Shown here: piece by piece, positions 36,530-46,763 of the stretch
How positions within the stretch are numbered: position 1 is the first letter of the stretch
Layout: each line of letters starts with the position of its first letter
DNA from: Tardiphaga sp. P9-11
Lineage (GTDB): Bacteria; Pseudomonadota; Alphaproteobacteria; Rhizobiales; Xanthobacteraceae
Assembly: GCF_008329525.1 (NCBI RefSeq)
Contig: NZ_NPKQ01000003.1
Coordinates: 372,001-436,000 of the forward strand
Length of the DNA: 64,000 nucleotides
Reading direction: 5' to 3'
Made by a program: the position numbers and the translations under genes
The notes under the pieces: model-generated
What the model saw: the letters and a program-made list of their open reading frames with translations, nothing else
Database searches by the model: none
Told to the model about the DNA's origin: nothing

Positions 36530-37654
36530 CTACTCCCAGTTCAGCGCGCCACCATTCTGGTATTCGATCACCCGGGTCTCGAAGAAGTTCTTCTCCTTCT
36601 TCAGGTCCATGGCTTCCGACATCCATGGGAACGGATTTTCCGTCTCGTCGAACACCGGCGCGAGGCCGATCTGGGCGCAGCGGCGGTTGGCGATGAAGTG
36701 CATATAGGTCTCGCACAGCGCCGCATTCAACCCGAGGAAGCCGCGCGGCATGGTGTCCCGCCCATAGGCAGCCTCGAGTTCGGCGGCGGTGCGGATCATG
36801 TCGCGGATTTCCTCCTGGAATGCCTTGGTCCAGAGATGCGGGTTCTCGATCTTGATCTGATTGATGACATCGATGCCGAAGTTCAGGTGGATCGATTCAT
36901 CGCGCAGGATGTACTGATACTGTTCGGCGATCCCGACCATCTTGTTGCGGCGGCCGAGCGACAGGATCTGCGCAAAGCCGGTATAAAACCACATACCTTC
37001 GAAGATCACATAGAAGGCGACGAGATCGCGCATGAAAGCCTGATCGGTCTCGGGCGTACCGGTCTTGAAGCCGGGATCGTCGAGATGCTGGGTGTGCTTC
37101 AGCGCCCAGGCCGCCTTCTCGGTGATCGAGGGCACCTCGCGATACATGTTGAACAGCTCGCCCTCGTCGAGACCAAGGCTTTCGACGATGTACTGGAACG
37201 TATGCGTATGCACCGCCTCCTCGAAGGACTGCCGCAGCAGATATTGTCGGCATTCCGGATTGGTGAGGTGACGATAGATCGCCAGCACGATGTTGTTGGC
37301 GACAAGGCTCTCTGACGCCGCGAAGAAACCGAGATTGCGTTTGATCGCGCGGCGTTCGTCTTCGGTGAGGCCATCACGCGACTTCCACAATGCGATGTCG
37401 GCCTGCATCGAGACCTCAGTTGGCATCCAATGATTGTTGCAGCCGGCGAGATACTTCTCCCACGCCCATTTGTATTTCAACGGTAGCAGCTGATTGACGT
37501 CGGCACGGCAGTTGATCATGCGCTTCTCGTCGACCGAGACGCGGCCGCCGGAGCGGTCGATGGCGCCGAGGCCGGTTTGATCGACAGCACCTTGCGGCAG
37601 CGGGATGAAAGCGGGTGCCTTGGCGGCGGATGAAGTATCGGACCAGTCGAGCAT
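36530..37654 (-). CDS. nrdB: Class I ribonucleotide reductase beta subunit, class Ic (Mn/Fe) type
   Basis: 374 aa. The six expected metal ligands are visible: Glu115 (FAASESL), Glu146 and His149 (FEEAVH), Glu219 (VIFEG), Glu253 and His256 (RDESIH). Counting four residues after His149, as in E. coli NrdB (His118 then Tyr122), gives Phe153 (HTHTF), so the radical-bearing Tyr is absent. Glu115 replaces the Asp84 of E. coli. Both features, and the near-identical C-terminus [20 protein letters not shown], match Chlamydia trachomatis class Ic NrdB, which uses a Mn(IV)/Fe(III) centre in place of a tyrosyl radical. ATG 37654 has AGGAA upstream; the open frame extends into a repeat element. It is 163 bases downstream of nrdA. 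Confidence 0.95.
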   Translation of the reverse strand: MLDWSDTSSAAKAPAFIPLPQGAVDQTGLGAIDRSGGRVSVDEKRMINCRADVNQLLPLKYKWAWEKYLAGCNNHWMPTEVSMQADIALWKSRDGLTEDERRAIKRNLGFFAASESLVANNIVLAIYRHLTNPECRQYLLRQSFEEAVHTHTFQYIVESLGLDEGELFNMYREVPSITEKAAWALKHTQHLDDPGFKTGTPETDQAFMRDLVAFYVIFEGMWFYTGFAQILSLGRRNKMVGIAEQYQYILRDESIHLNFGIDVINQIKIENPHLWTKAFQEEIRDMIRTAAELEAAYGRDTMPRGFLGLNAALCETYMHFIANRRCAQIGLAPVFDETENPFPWMSEAMDLKKEKNFFETRVIEYQNGGALNWE

Positions 37655-37710
37655 GGGGCGTTCCTGAGATAGCTGTCGCGCTTTGCGCGTGTAGAGCGAA
37701 ATGTGTCGTG

Positions 37711-37796
37711 TCGTCATTGCGAGGAGCGAAGCGACGCGGCAATCCAGTATTGCTTTGAGACAGAACTGGATTGCTTCGCTTCGCTCGCAACGACGG
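37711..37796. repeat. REP-like palindromic repeat between nrdA and nrdB
   Basis: An imperfect inverted repeat: the left arm CGTCATTGCGAGGAGCGAAG...CAATCCAG (37712-37747) and the right arm CTGGATTGCTTCGCTTCGCT...AACGACG (37767-37795), with a 19-base loop. This is the dispersed repeat type common in Bradyrhizobium and Rhodopseudomonas. It forms a hairpin in the mRNA between nrdA and nrdB and may stabilise the nrdA part or reduce nrdB expression. Confidence 0.85.
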
Positions 37797-37817
37797 CTGA
37801 AAGTTAAGCGTGGGCCG

Positions 37818-40745
37818 TTACTGGCACGCCTCACATTCGGGATTGTCGATCGAGCAAGCCATCGCTGCGGACAGGTCCGGCGCCGTGACTGCGGAGGACT
37901 GAACCAGAATTGGTGCGCCGGCCGTCTTCGCCGCCGACACTGTTGCGGACACGGCGTTCAGCTTGCCGTCAGTACCCTTCAGCGTCGACTTCTCCACATG
38001 CGTGGCACTGCGCGAGCGCAGATAGTAGGTCGTCTTCAATCCCAGCGTCCAGGCCAGGCGATAGAGCTGGTCCAGCTTCTTGCCGGATGGATTGGCGATA
38101 TAGAGATTGAGCGACTGTGCCTGGTCGATCCACTTCTGCCGGCGCGAAGCCGCCTCGATCAACCATGCACTGTCAATCTCGAACGAGGTCGCATACAGCG
38201 CCTTGAGATCATCCGGCACGCGATCGATCGATCCGACGCTGCCATCGAAATATTTCAGGTCGGAGACCATCACCCCGTCCCACAGCCCCCTCTTTTTCAG
38301 ATCGCGCACAAGGAAGGCATTCACCACCGTGAAATCGCCCGACATGTTCGATTTGACATAGAGGTTCTGATAGGCCGGCTCGATCGACTGCGCGACGCCG
38401 CAAATGTTGGAGATGGTCGCCGTCGGCGCAATCGCCATCACGTTGGAATTACGCATGCCCGTCGTCCTCACACGGTCACGCAGACTGCTCCAGTCGAGTG
38501 TCGCGGAGCGGTCCATCTGCACGCCACCGCGGGCCTCCGCAAGTATCTCGATGGAGTCGATCGGCAGGATGCCGCGGCTCCACAGCGATCCGTCGAAGGA
38601 CGGATAGCGACCGCGCTCGGCCGCGAGATCGACCGACGCCGAGATCGAATGGAAGGCAATTGCCTCCATGCTGGTGTCGGCAAAGGCCACCGCCGCATCG
38701 GACGCCATCGCGATGCCCTGCACCTGCAGCGCATCCTGGAAGCCCATCAGGCCAAGGCCCACCGGGCGATGCTTGAGGTTCGAGCGGCGCGCTTCCGGGA
38801 TGGTGTAGAAATTGATGTCGATGACATTGTCGAGCATCCGCATCGCCGTGGTCACGGTGCGCTTGAGCTGCGCGTGGTCGATACCATCCTTGCCGATATG
38901 ATTGAGCAGGTTGATCGAGCCGAGATTGCAGACCGCGACTTCGTCGTCTGACGTGTTGAGCGTGATCTCGGTGCAAAGATTCGACGAGTGGATCACGCCG
39001 GCATGCTGCTGCGGCGAGCGCAGGTTGCAGGGATCCTTGAAGGTGATCCAGGGATGGCCGGTCTCGAACACCATGGTCAGCATGCGGCGCCACAGATCGG
39101 TCGCACGCACCTTCTTGAACACGCGGATTTCGCCGCGCGCAGCCTTCTCTTCATAGGCTGCGTAACGCTCGGCAAAAGGCTTGCCATAGAGGTCATGCAG
39201 TTCCGGCGTCTCGTCCGGCGAGAACAGCGTCCATTCACCGTCGGCCTCGACGCGTTGCATGAACAGATCCGGCACCCAGTTGGCGGTGTTCATGTCGTGG
39301 GTACGGCGGCGATCGTCGCCGGTGTTCTTGCGCAGATCGAGGAATTCCTCGATGTCGATGTGCCAGGTTTCCAAGTAAGCGCAGACTGCACCCTTGCGCT
39401 TGCCGCCCTGATTGACGGCGATGGCCGTATCGTTGGCGACCTTCAAGAACGGCACCACGCCCTGGCTCTCGCCATTGGTGCCCTTGATATGCGCGCCGAG
39501 GCCGCGCACGCGGGTCCAGTCGTTGCCGAGACCACCGGAATATTTCGCCAGCAGCGCATTGTCCTTCACCGACTTGAAGATGCCGTCGAGATCGTCGGCC
39601 ACAGTCGTGAGGAAGCAGGACGACAGTTGCGGGCGCAGCGTGCCGGAATTGAACAGCGTCGGCGTCGAGGCCATGAAGTCGAACGACGACAGCAGATTGT
39701 AGAATTCGATGGCACGGGCTTCGCGGTCGATCTCGCGCAAAGCGAGGCCCATGGCGACGCGCATGAAGAACGCCTGCGGCAGTTCGATACGGTGGCCCTG
39801 CACATGCAGGAAGTAGCGGTCGTACAGGGTCTGCAGACCCAGGAACTGGAACCGGAGGTCCCCCTCCGGCTTCAGCGCGGCAGCGATTCGCTTGAGATCG
39901 AAGCGCGCGAGTTCCGGATCGAGCAGCTCGGCCGCAATGCCGGTCTTGATATAGGCGCTGAAATATTCGGCGTAACGCGTCGTCATATCGGCCTGCGACG
40001 CGTGGGCCGGCGTGCCCCCGACAAAGGACAGGACTTCGGTGCGCAGTTTGTCGAGGAGCAGGCGGGCGCTGACAAAGGTGTAGTTCGGCTCCTGCTCGAC
40101 CAGCGTGCGCGCGGCCATGATGCCGGCCAGTGCCAGCTCATCCAGCGTGATGCCGTCATAGAGATTGCGGCGGGTTTCCTCGAGCACCGGGGCGGCATCG
40201 ACGCCGTCAAGGCCGGCGCAGGCCTCGTTGACGATCAGCGCGAGCCGCGCCGAATCAAGCGGAGCGCGGGTGCCGTTGGCGAGCGTGACATGCAGCACCG
40301 GTGCGCTAGAGACGAGCGCCGGCTTCGCGGCCAGTTCTTCGGCGCGGGTGCGAGCGCGTTCCTCGCGATACAGCACATAGGCGCGGGCCACTTTGTGGTG
40401 CTCGCTGCGCATCAGCGCCAGTTCAACCTGATCCTGCACGTCCTCGATATGGAATGTGCGCCCCTCACCGACGCGGCGCGTCAGCGCAGCCACGACTTCG
40501 CCGGTCAGTTGTTCCACCGCCTCATGGACGCGGCGTGACGCCGCTGCCGTGTGGCCCTCGACGGCCAGAAAGGCCTTGGTCATCGCGACGGAAATCTTGC
40601 TGCCGTCGAAGGGCGACACCGTGCCGTTGCGCCGGATGATCTGCATCGAGGGCTCGCGCGCGGACACGACATTCGGTTCAGAGGAAACATGGGCGGTTAC
40701 GGCCGCGTCATGGCCGTTGGAGAGGGCGTAGGACGTGGAAGGCAT
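37818..40745 (-). CDS. nrdA: Class I ribonucleotide reductase alpha subunit, two ATP-cones
   Basis: 975 aa. Two ATP-cone regulatory domains are visible near the N-terminus: residues about 34-125 ([20 protein letters not shown]) and about 150-240 ([20 protein letters not shown]). E. coli NrdA (about 760 aa) has one. Catalytic residues are in place: Cys377 (LSSCFLT), Cys591 within SNLCTEI (radical Cys, with Asn589 and Glu593) and Cys606 (AVCNLGSIN). Redox-active cysteines sit at the end (Cys964, 971, 974, ECEACQ). It reduces ribonucleotides to deoxyribonucleotides with NrdB. ATG 40745 is chosen; the in-frame extension to 40907 is the translated riboswitch. It is preceded by a cobalamin riboswitch on the same transcript. 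Confidence 0.96.
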   Translation of the reverse strand: MPSTSYALSNGHDAAVTAHVSSEPNVVSAREPSMQIIRRNGTVSPFDGSKISVAMTKAFLAVEGHTAAASRRVHEAVEQLTGEVVAALTRRVGEGRTFHIEDVQDQVELALMRSEHHKVARAYVLYREERARTRAEELAAKPALVSSAPVLHVTLANGTRAPLDSARLALIVNEACAGLDGVDAAPVLEETRRNLYDGITLDELALAGIMAARTLVEQEPNYTFVSARLLLDKLRTEVLSFVGGTPAHASQADMTTRYAEYFSAYIKTGIAAELLDPELARFDLKRIAAALKPEGDLRFQFLGLQTLYDRYFLHVQGHRIELPQAFFMRVAMGLALREIDREARAIEFYNLLSSFDFMASTPTLFNSGTLRPQLSSCFLTTVADDLDGIFKSVKDNALLAKYSGGLGNDWTRVRGLGAHIKGTNGESQGVVPFLKVANDTAIAVNQGGKRKGAVCAYLETWHIDIEEFLDLRKNTGDDRRRTHDMNTANWVPDLFMQRVEADGEWTLFSPDETPELHDLYGKPFAERYAAYEEKAARGEIRVFKKVRATDLWRRMLTMVFETGHPWITFKDPCNLRSPQQHAGVIHSSNLCTEITLNTSDDEVAVCNLGSINLLNHIGKDGIDHAQLKRTVTTAMRMLDNVIDINFYTIPEARRSNLKHRPVGLGLMGFQDALQVQGIAMASDAAVAFADTSMEAIAFHSISASVDLAAERGRYPSFDGSLWSRGILPIDSIEILAEARGGVQMDRSATLDWSSLRDRVRTTGMRNSNVMAIAPTATISNICGVAQSIEPAYQNLYVKSNMSGDFTVVNAFLVRDLKKRGLWDGVMVSDLKYFDGSVGSIDRVPDDLKALYATSFEIDSAWLIEAASRRQKWIDQAQSLNLYIANPSGKKLDQLYRLAWTLGLKTTYYLRSRSATHVEKSTLKGTDGKLNAVSATVSAAKTAGAPILVQSSAVTAPDLSAAMACSIDNPECEACQ

Positions 40746-40810
40746 CGGCAAGACCCCATGTGATGCATCAAGCAATGGGGGCTGGGGCCGAAAGGACGCT
40801 GCAAAATACA

Positions 40811-40826
40811 CGGCGGAGATCCGCCG
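40811..40826 (-). promoter_or_regulatory. Candidate expression-platform hairpin of the nrdA riboswitch
   Basis: CGGCGG (40811-40816) pairs with CCGCCG (40821-40826), loop AGAT. On the minus strand it is followed by TGTATTTTGC. It sits between the riboswitch core and the nrdA start, where a B12-dependent terminator could form. The stem is short and the T run imperfect. Confidence 0.45.
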
Positions 40827-40874
40827 GCATTGCCTGCAAGCGACCGCTGGGACACCCCGCCCATGGACGTTCTG

Positions 40875-41065
40875 GTGTCGCGGCAGGTCTCCTGGCTCGC
40901 AGGTCAATGTCTGTTTCAGCCTTCCCGATGCTTGCGCATCAGTGACTTCAATCGAAACAGACTCACTGCTTACAGTTGCGGGGGCAGCGCCGGAATATGA
41001 CGCAAAACAGCGTCTTTACCGGCTTCCCTCTTAGCCACCAAGTCTTGCGACAGGGCGGACCGTGA
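40875..41065 (-). ncRNA. Cobalamin (B12) riboswitch upstream of nrdA
   Basis: On the minus strand the conserved blocks occur in order: TAAGAGGGAAGCCGGT, then GCTGCCCCCGCAACTGTAAG, then GTCACTG, GGGAAGGC, and the B12 box GAGCCAGGAGACCTGCCG. This is the full cobalamin-riboswitch core, not a partial match. It lies about 130 bases before the nrdA start and on the same transcript, so binding of adenosylcobalamin is expected to shut off expression of the ribonucleotide reductase. The same logic is known for other nrdAB and metE genes whose B12-dependent isozymes exist. Boundaries are approximate. Confidence 0.96.
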
Positions 41066-41268
41066 CGTCTACATTTGGTGTGACCCGCGGTGAAGTGTCA
41101 AGCGGGCATTGGAGCCTACCGCAACAAATTCGGTAGGGCTGTTGGTTCAGTGGACAACCGCTTGCGTGGCGGAAACCGCGGGATCGTGGGCGGCTTCTGA
41201 ACGATGCGATTCGTTGCCGCCGAGCACCGCGAGACGCAGAACGTTGTCATCAACCGATGGAGGATGGA

Positions 41269-41454
41269 GTGCGCAACCTGACAATGACCACTCCGAGGAT
41301 CAACTTTAAAGCTTTCGTCGAGCATGCAGGCGCGCTCACGGCGTTCGAGACGACGGAGCAGATCGCCCGACGCCGGCTCGACGAGACGCTCAACGAAGCG
41401 CTGATGGACAGCTTTCCTGCGAGCGATCCGATTTCTTCGCTGCAACTCGCCTGA
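41269..41454 (+). CDS. Small protein with FPASDP motif, unknown function
   Basis: About 61 aa. The C-terminal half contains RRRLDETLNEALMDSFPASDPISS, a pattern shared by many small proteobacterial proteins (LDEALxxTFPASDP). The start is uncertain: GTG 41269 has GGAGG at the right distance, while ATG 41257 and ATG 41284 are alternatives in the same frame. It ends six bases before the stop of the convergent GlxA-type gene. No function is known to me; it is soluble and probably cytoplasmic. Confidence 0.72.
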   Translation: MRNLTMTTPRINFKAFVEHAGALTAFETTEQIARRRLDETLNEALMDSFPASDPISSLQLA

Positions 41455-41460
41455 GCAGAA

Positions 41461-42420
41461 TCAGACCGTGCGGAAGTTGGCCCGATACTGGCTGGGCGTC
41501 AGGCCCAGCCGCCGCACGAAGACCTGACGCATATGTTCGGCGGTGCTGAAGCCTGATTCATAAGCCACCACCTTGAGCGGCAGATCGCTGCCTTCGAGGC
41601 GGTTGCGTGCCGTGTCGATCCGGGCGCCCTCGACAAAATCTGCCGGCGTCATTTTGGTCTCGAGCTTGAATACCCGCGCGAAGGTGCGCACGCTCATCCC
41701 CGCCACATCGGCCAGTTCGTCCACACTGTGCGCGTCACGGAGATGAGCCATCACATGGGCATGGACTCGCGCGATCGGTGAATCCGGCTCGGCCGGCGGT
41801 ACCAGATAGGGACTGAACTGCGATTGACCACCCTGGCGCTGCGCGACGACAACCAGACGCTTGGCCACGGCCAGCGCGACGTCCGCGCCATGATCTTCCT
41901 GGACCAGCGCGAGACCGAGATCGATTCCTGCGGTGACGCCGGCCGACGTCACCAGCGCGCCATCGCGGCTATAGATGCGATCGAACTCCACATGCGCTTT
42001 GGGAAAACGCAGCGCCAATAGCGGCGCATTCTGCCAGTGCGTCGTCACAGTCTTGTCGTCGAGCAAGCCTGCATGGCCGAGCGCGAATGCCCCGGTGCAG
42101 ACCGAGCCATAACGCTCCGCATGGAGCGCCGCATTGGCCAGCCACTGTGTAAGCTGCGGGTCGGCTTCCGCCGTCGGCAGCCCTGGCCCGCCGGCCACCA
42201 GCACCAGATCCCAGGGCTTGTTCGCATCACTGAACGCCAGATCGGCGGATATCCGCAAACCGTTCGATGCACGCAGCGGCGCGCAATCTGCAGCGACAAG
42301 TGTGATGTCGTAGCCGTCGCCCGGCGCGACGAAGCCATTGGCCTCCATGAACACATCGAGCGGACCGGCCACGTCCAGCGACTGGACGCCCGGAAAGATC
42401 GCAAGAGCAACAGTCTTCAT
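41461..42420 (-). CDS. GlxA-type AraC-family transcriptional regulator with DJ-1/PfpI domain
   Basis: 319 aa. The N-terminal part (about residues 1-175) is a DJ-1/PfpI glutamine-amidotransferase-like fold: VALAIFPGVQSLDVAGPLDVF at the start and the nucleophile-elbow region SVCTGAFALGHAGLLDDKTV near residue 108 (a Cys is present). The C-terminal 100 residues form the AraC-type double HTH (VDELADVAGMSVRTFARVFK, then VAYESGFSTAEHMRQVFVRR). Relatives such as GlxA and CdhR/ArgR-type regulators sense amino-acid-like compounds or catabolites. It is divergent from the HD-domain gene, 172 bases away, so that gene is a plausible target. Confidence 0.93.
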   Translation of the reverse strand: MKTVALAIFPGVQSLDVAGPLDVFMEANGFVAPGDGYDITLVAADCAPLRASNGLRISADLAFSDANKPWDLVLVAGGPGLPTAEADPQLTQWLANAALHAERYGSVCTGAFALGHAGLLDDKTVTTHWQNAPLLALRFPKAHVEFDRIYSRDGALVTSAGVTAGIDLGLALVQEDHGADVALAVAKRLVVVAQRQGGQSQFSPYLVPPAEPDSPIARVHAHVMAHLRDAHSVDELADVAGMSVRTFARVFKLETKMTPADFVEGARIDTARNRLEGSDLPLKVVAYESGFSTAEHMRQVFVRRLGLTPSQYRANFRTV

Positions 42421-42592
42421 GGTGATGCTTCATTCCATCGATGGCAGTTAACCCAAGCGTTACGGAACAGATAGTCGCCTTCCGGCAGGAAATCACGGGC
42501 GAATGGCAGCTTTGCAGGGCGCGGCGCGATTGCGAGGACACAGCCCCCGGACGACAACGGATGGATCATAGCGACAGTGCAAGGAGCATCCC

Positions 42593-43234
42593 ATGAGCAA
42601 GACCATCGCCGGCATCAAAGTGCCAGACAGCGCCCTCGCCCGCCAGGTCGATCAACTGGTGCGCGATACCGAAAGCGATCTTCTATATCATCACTCCAAT
42701 CGCGTTTTCCTGTTCGGCGCGCTCGCCGGGCAGCGCAAGGGTCTCAAAGTCGATTCCGAGTTACTTTATGTCGGCGCGATGTTTCACGACATGGGCCTGC
42801 AGGCGCCCTATGCGAGCAAGGAGGAGCGCTTCGAAGTCGACGGCGCGAATGCTGCAGCGGACTTTCTACGCAGCTACCATATTGATGAGCGCGACATCGA
42901 CGATGTCTGGGACGCCATTGCACTTCACACGACGCCGGGCATTCCCAAGCACAAGCGGCCCGTGGTGGCGCTCGTCACGGCCGGTGTTGAGATGGATGTA
43001 TTGGGTCTGGAGTATGAGGCCTTCACCGCACATCAGCGCCACGAAGTGTGTGCCTGCCATCCGCGCGGCCATGACTTCAAGAACGGGATCATCGATGCGT
43101 TCGCTGCAGGGACGATCCACAAGCCGGAGACCACCTTCGGCAACGTCAAGGCCGACGTGCTCGACCTCCGCGATCCCACCTACAAGCGCGCGAATTTTTG
43201 CAGCATCATCCTGAACTCAGCGTGGAGCGAATAG
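42593..43234 (+). CDS. HD-domain protein (cyanamide hydratase-like)
   Basis: 213 aa. The metal-binding His/Asp motif is visible: His34 region (YHHSNRVFLFG), then His65-Asp66 (MFHDMGLQ), a later His (IALHTTPG) and Asp in VEMDVLG. This pattern (HSxRVFxFGALxG ... LYVGAMFHDMGL) is found in cyanamide hydratase-like and other small HD hydrolases. The enzymatic role here is not established. It is divergent from the GlxA-type regulator and its 3' end overlaps the convergent GT87 gene by 29 bases. The start is ATG 42593 with AAGGAG upstream. Confidence 0.88.
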   Translation: MSKTIAGIKVPDSALARQVDQLVRDTESDLLYHHSNRVFLFGALAGQRKGLKVDSELLYVGAMFHDMGLQAPYASKEERFEVDGANAAADFLRSYHIDERDIDDVWDAIALHTTPGIPKHKRPVVALVTAGVEMDVLGLEYEAFTAHQRHEVCACHPRGHDFKNGIIDAFAAGTIHKPETTFGNVKADVLDLRDPTYKRANFCSIILNSAWSE

Positions 43235-44402
43235 ACTCCCGCACGCGCATGGCGATCAACGCTGCCACCAGCAGCGTTGCGCCAAAACCCGTGGGAGCCC
43301 CGAGGAACGGATAGGCGATCAGCAGCACGGCAGCAAGGCCGAGGACCGGTAGTTCGTGACGGCGAAAGCCTTCCGCGAGACCGATACGGGCGATGAAGCC
43401 GACAGCAATTGCGAGCACCATGACGTCATAGAGAAACAGATACGGCGTCGTGAGCAAGGCGCCGACTGCCAGCGCAGCGGCTTTCAGTTCATAGCGCACG
43501 CTGCTGCGCCACAACGGTAACAGGACCGCTACGACGGCACCAATCATGATCCACTGAAACGTCCAGGCTAGCGGCTCGCTGCCGTCAAAATAGCGCACCA
43601 GTGCGAAGATACTCTGCATCTTGCCCCATGGCGCGCGGCCTTCGGTGAGGAAGGCCTGCGAGAACATCGGCATCCAGTGGATAAAGGCTTGCCAACTCTC
43701 GGTGCCGAAAGCGAGCCACGACACAGCGGCCAGCAACACGGTCGTGATGCCTGCGCTAACGAAGGCCTTCCATTGCGATGCTGCGATCAGCATCAGCGGA
43801 AACAGGAAGCCATATTGCGGCTTGTAGCTCAGCAAGCCGAGGCAGATGCCAGACAGGATCGGCCGTGTGGACAACAGCACCAGCATGCCGCCGATCAGCG
43901 CCGCCGTCAGAAATCCATTCTGCCCGACCAGCGCGTTGGTCATCACGACCGGAAACGCCGCGGCCAACACCAACCCGAACGGGCGACCGACGATGGCGCG
44001 CATCGCCACCAGATACGGGATGAAGCTAACCGTCGCCCAGCCGGCAAAGGCCACGGCGTAAGGCAGTTTCGCAAGCAGTGCCGCGATGAACAGGAATGGC
44101 GGCGGATAATGCCAGGCGAAATTGCCGGGATAGGTCTGACCAAGGACGGCGATCTGGACCTTCTTCTGAATATCCCAGTCATAGGCCCAAGCCGGATGCC
44201 CATCGAGCACCAATCGCCCGGCAGACCAGACATTGACGAAGTCGGTGGGAGAGCCGAGGCCGTCCTCATAGATCCAGCCGCGGCCATAAAAGGTCGGGAA
44301 GAATGCGACATTGAGGATAGCCAGCACGGCGCAAACGATCAGCAGCGCTGCCGGAACGGGGCCACGCCCGGGTGTCGAAGTCATCGTAAGCGGCGCAACC
44401 AT
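43206..44402 (-). CDS. GT87/DUF2029-family membrane glycosyltransferase
   Basis: About 398 aa with roughly ten hydrophobic segments. The N-terminal luminal loop has TDFVNVWSAGRLVLDGHPAWAYD (about residues 55-77; the Asp corresponds to the catalytic Asp of GT-C polyprenyl mannosyltransferases) and FAWHYPPPFLFIAALL. Membership in DUF2029 (glycosyltransferase 87 family) is firm. It probably uses a polyprenyl-phosphate-linked sugar to modify an envelope glycan or lipid. Start ATG 44402 has GGGGA upstream, and several other ATG are possible. It overlaps the HD-domain gene end-to-end by 29 bases. Confidence 0.88.
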   Translation of the reverse strand: MVAPLTMTSTPGRGPVPAALLIVCAVLAILNVAFFPTFYGRGWIYEDGLGSPTDFVNVWSAGRLVLDGHPAWAYDWDIQKKVQIAVLGQTYPGNFAWHYPPPFLFIAALLAKLPYAVAFAGWATVSFIPYLVAMRAIVGRPFGLVLAAAFPVVMTNALVGQNGFLTAALIGGMLVLLSTRPILSGICLGLLSYKPQYGFLFPLMLIAASQWKAFVSAGITTVLLAAVSWLAFGTESWQAFIHWMPMFSQAFLTEGRAPWGKMQSIFALVRYFDGSEPLAWTFQWIMIGAVVAVLLPLWRSSVRYELKAAALAVGALLTTPYLFLYDVMVLAIAVGFIARIGLAEGFRRHELPVLGLAAVLLIAYPFLGAPTGFGATLLVAALIAMRVRESIRSTLSSG

Positions 44403-44476
44403 GCAATCCCCGGCGCGCATGATGCGCGGTATGACACTGCCCGGGGAAGTTTGAGGAAGGTTTAAGTCAGGCGTAG

Positions 44477-44555
44477 CCCGGAGGGCGCGAAGCGCAATCC
44501 GGGACGTCGATAAGCACGCAGCGGCTGCCTCGGATTACGCTTCGCTCCATCCGGG
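44477..44555. repeat. Dispersed palindromic repeat upstream of ftsH terminator
   Basis: Left arm CCCGGAGGGCGCGAAGCGCA...CCGGG (44477-44503) and right arm CTCGGATTACGCTTCGCTCC...CCGGG (44529-44555) form an imperfect inverted repeat, 25 bases apart. The sequence type (CCCGGATGGAGCGAAGCG..ATCCGGG) is a widely dispersed repeat in proteobacteria, including Bradyrhizobium. It lies between ftsH and the GT87 gene. Confidence 0.8.
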
Positions 44556-44567
44556 CAAGGGCAATAA

Positions 44568-44593
44568 AAAACGCGGCCTTTCGGCCGCGTTTT
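44568..44593 (-). terminator. Intrinsic terminator downstream of ftsH
   Basis: AAAACGCGGCC (44568-44578) pairs with GGCCGCGTTTT (44583-44593). On the minus strand the stem is followed by TTTTATTG. It lies 22 bases beyond the ftsH stop. Confidence 0.92.
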
Positions 44594-44614
44594 GCATTCT
44601 TAAATGCGAGACCC

Positions 44615-46531
<1,917 letters not shown>

Positions 46532-46763
46532 CGATCTTCCTTCGTCGCCGCGCGAAATCGCGGCCTTATTCCCTTGTGAGTCGCCACAAGGGTTCACCCT
46601 GGGTCGGTCGGATACAATCTAGGTGCGACCGAGGGCGCTGCCAAGGGAACTGGGATGGACTATTTAACGCATCTACGCGCAGTTCCAGTTCAAATAATGG
46701 CGGTGTTTACAGGGTTTCCCACGGTGGTTAAGGCAACGTGGGGACCGTAGGTAGCCTACGCAC

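Larger units (their letters stand above)
40746..41268. other. Leader region of nrdA and upstream intergenic
   Basis: About 520 bases without a gene. It holds the cobalamin riboswitch (listed), a candidate expression-platform hairpin, and the promoter side. The remaining 41090-41268 part shows no feature that I can support. Confidence 0.6.

Noticed and set aside
38988-40538. 516-codon open frame opposite nrdA
   Set aside because: High-GC antisense shadow of nrdA with no recognisable domain.
40746-40907. Open frame continuing 54 codons upstream of nrdA
   Set aside because: It translates the B12 riboswitch and leader; the conserved RNA blocks explain the sequence, and the usual NrdA start is ATG 40745.
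46532-46763. Sigma-32-like promoter for ftsH (CTTGGCA and CCTAGAT)
   Set aside because: Spacing of 15 and mismatches in both boxes make it too weak to annotate.
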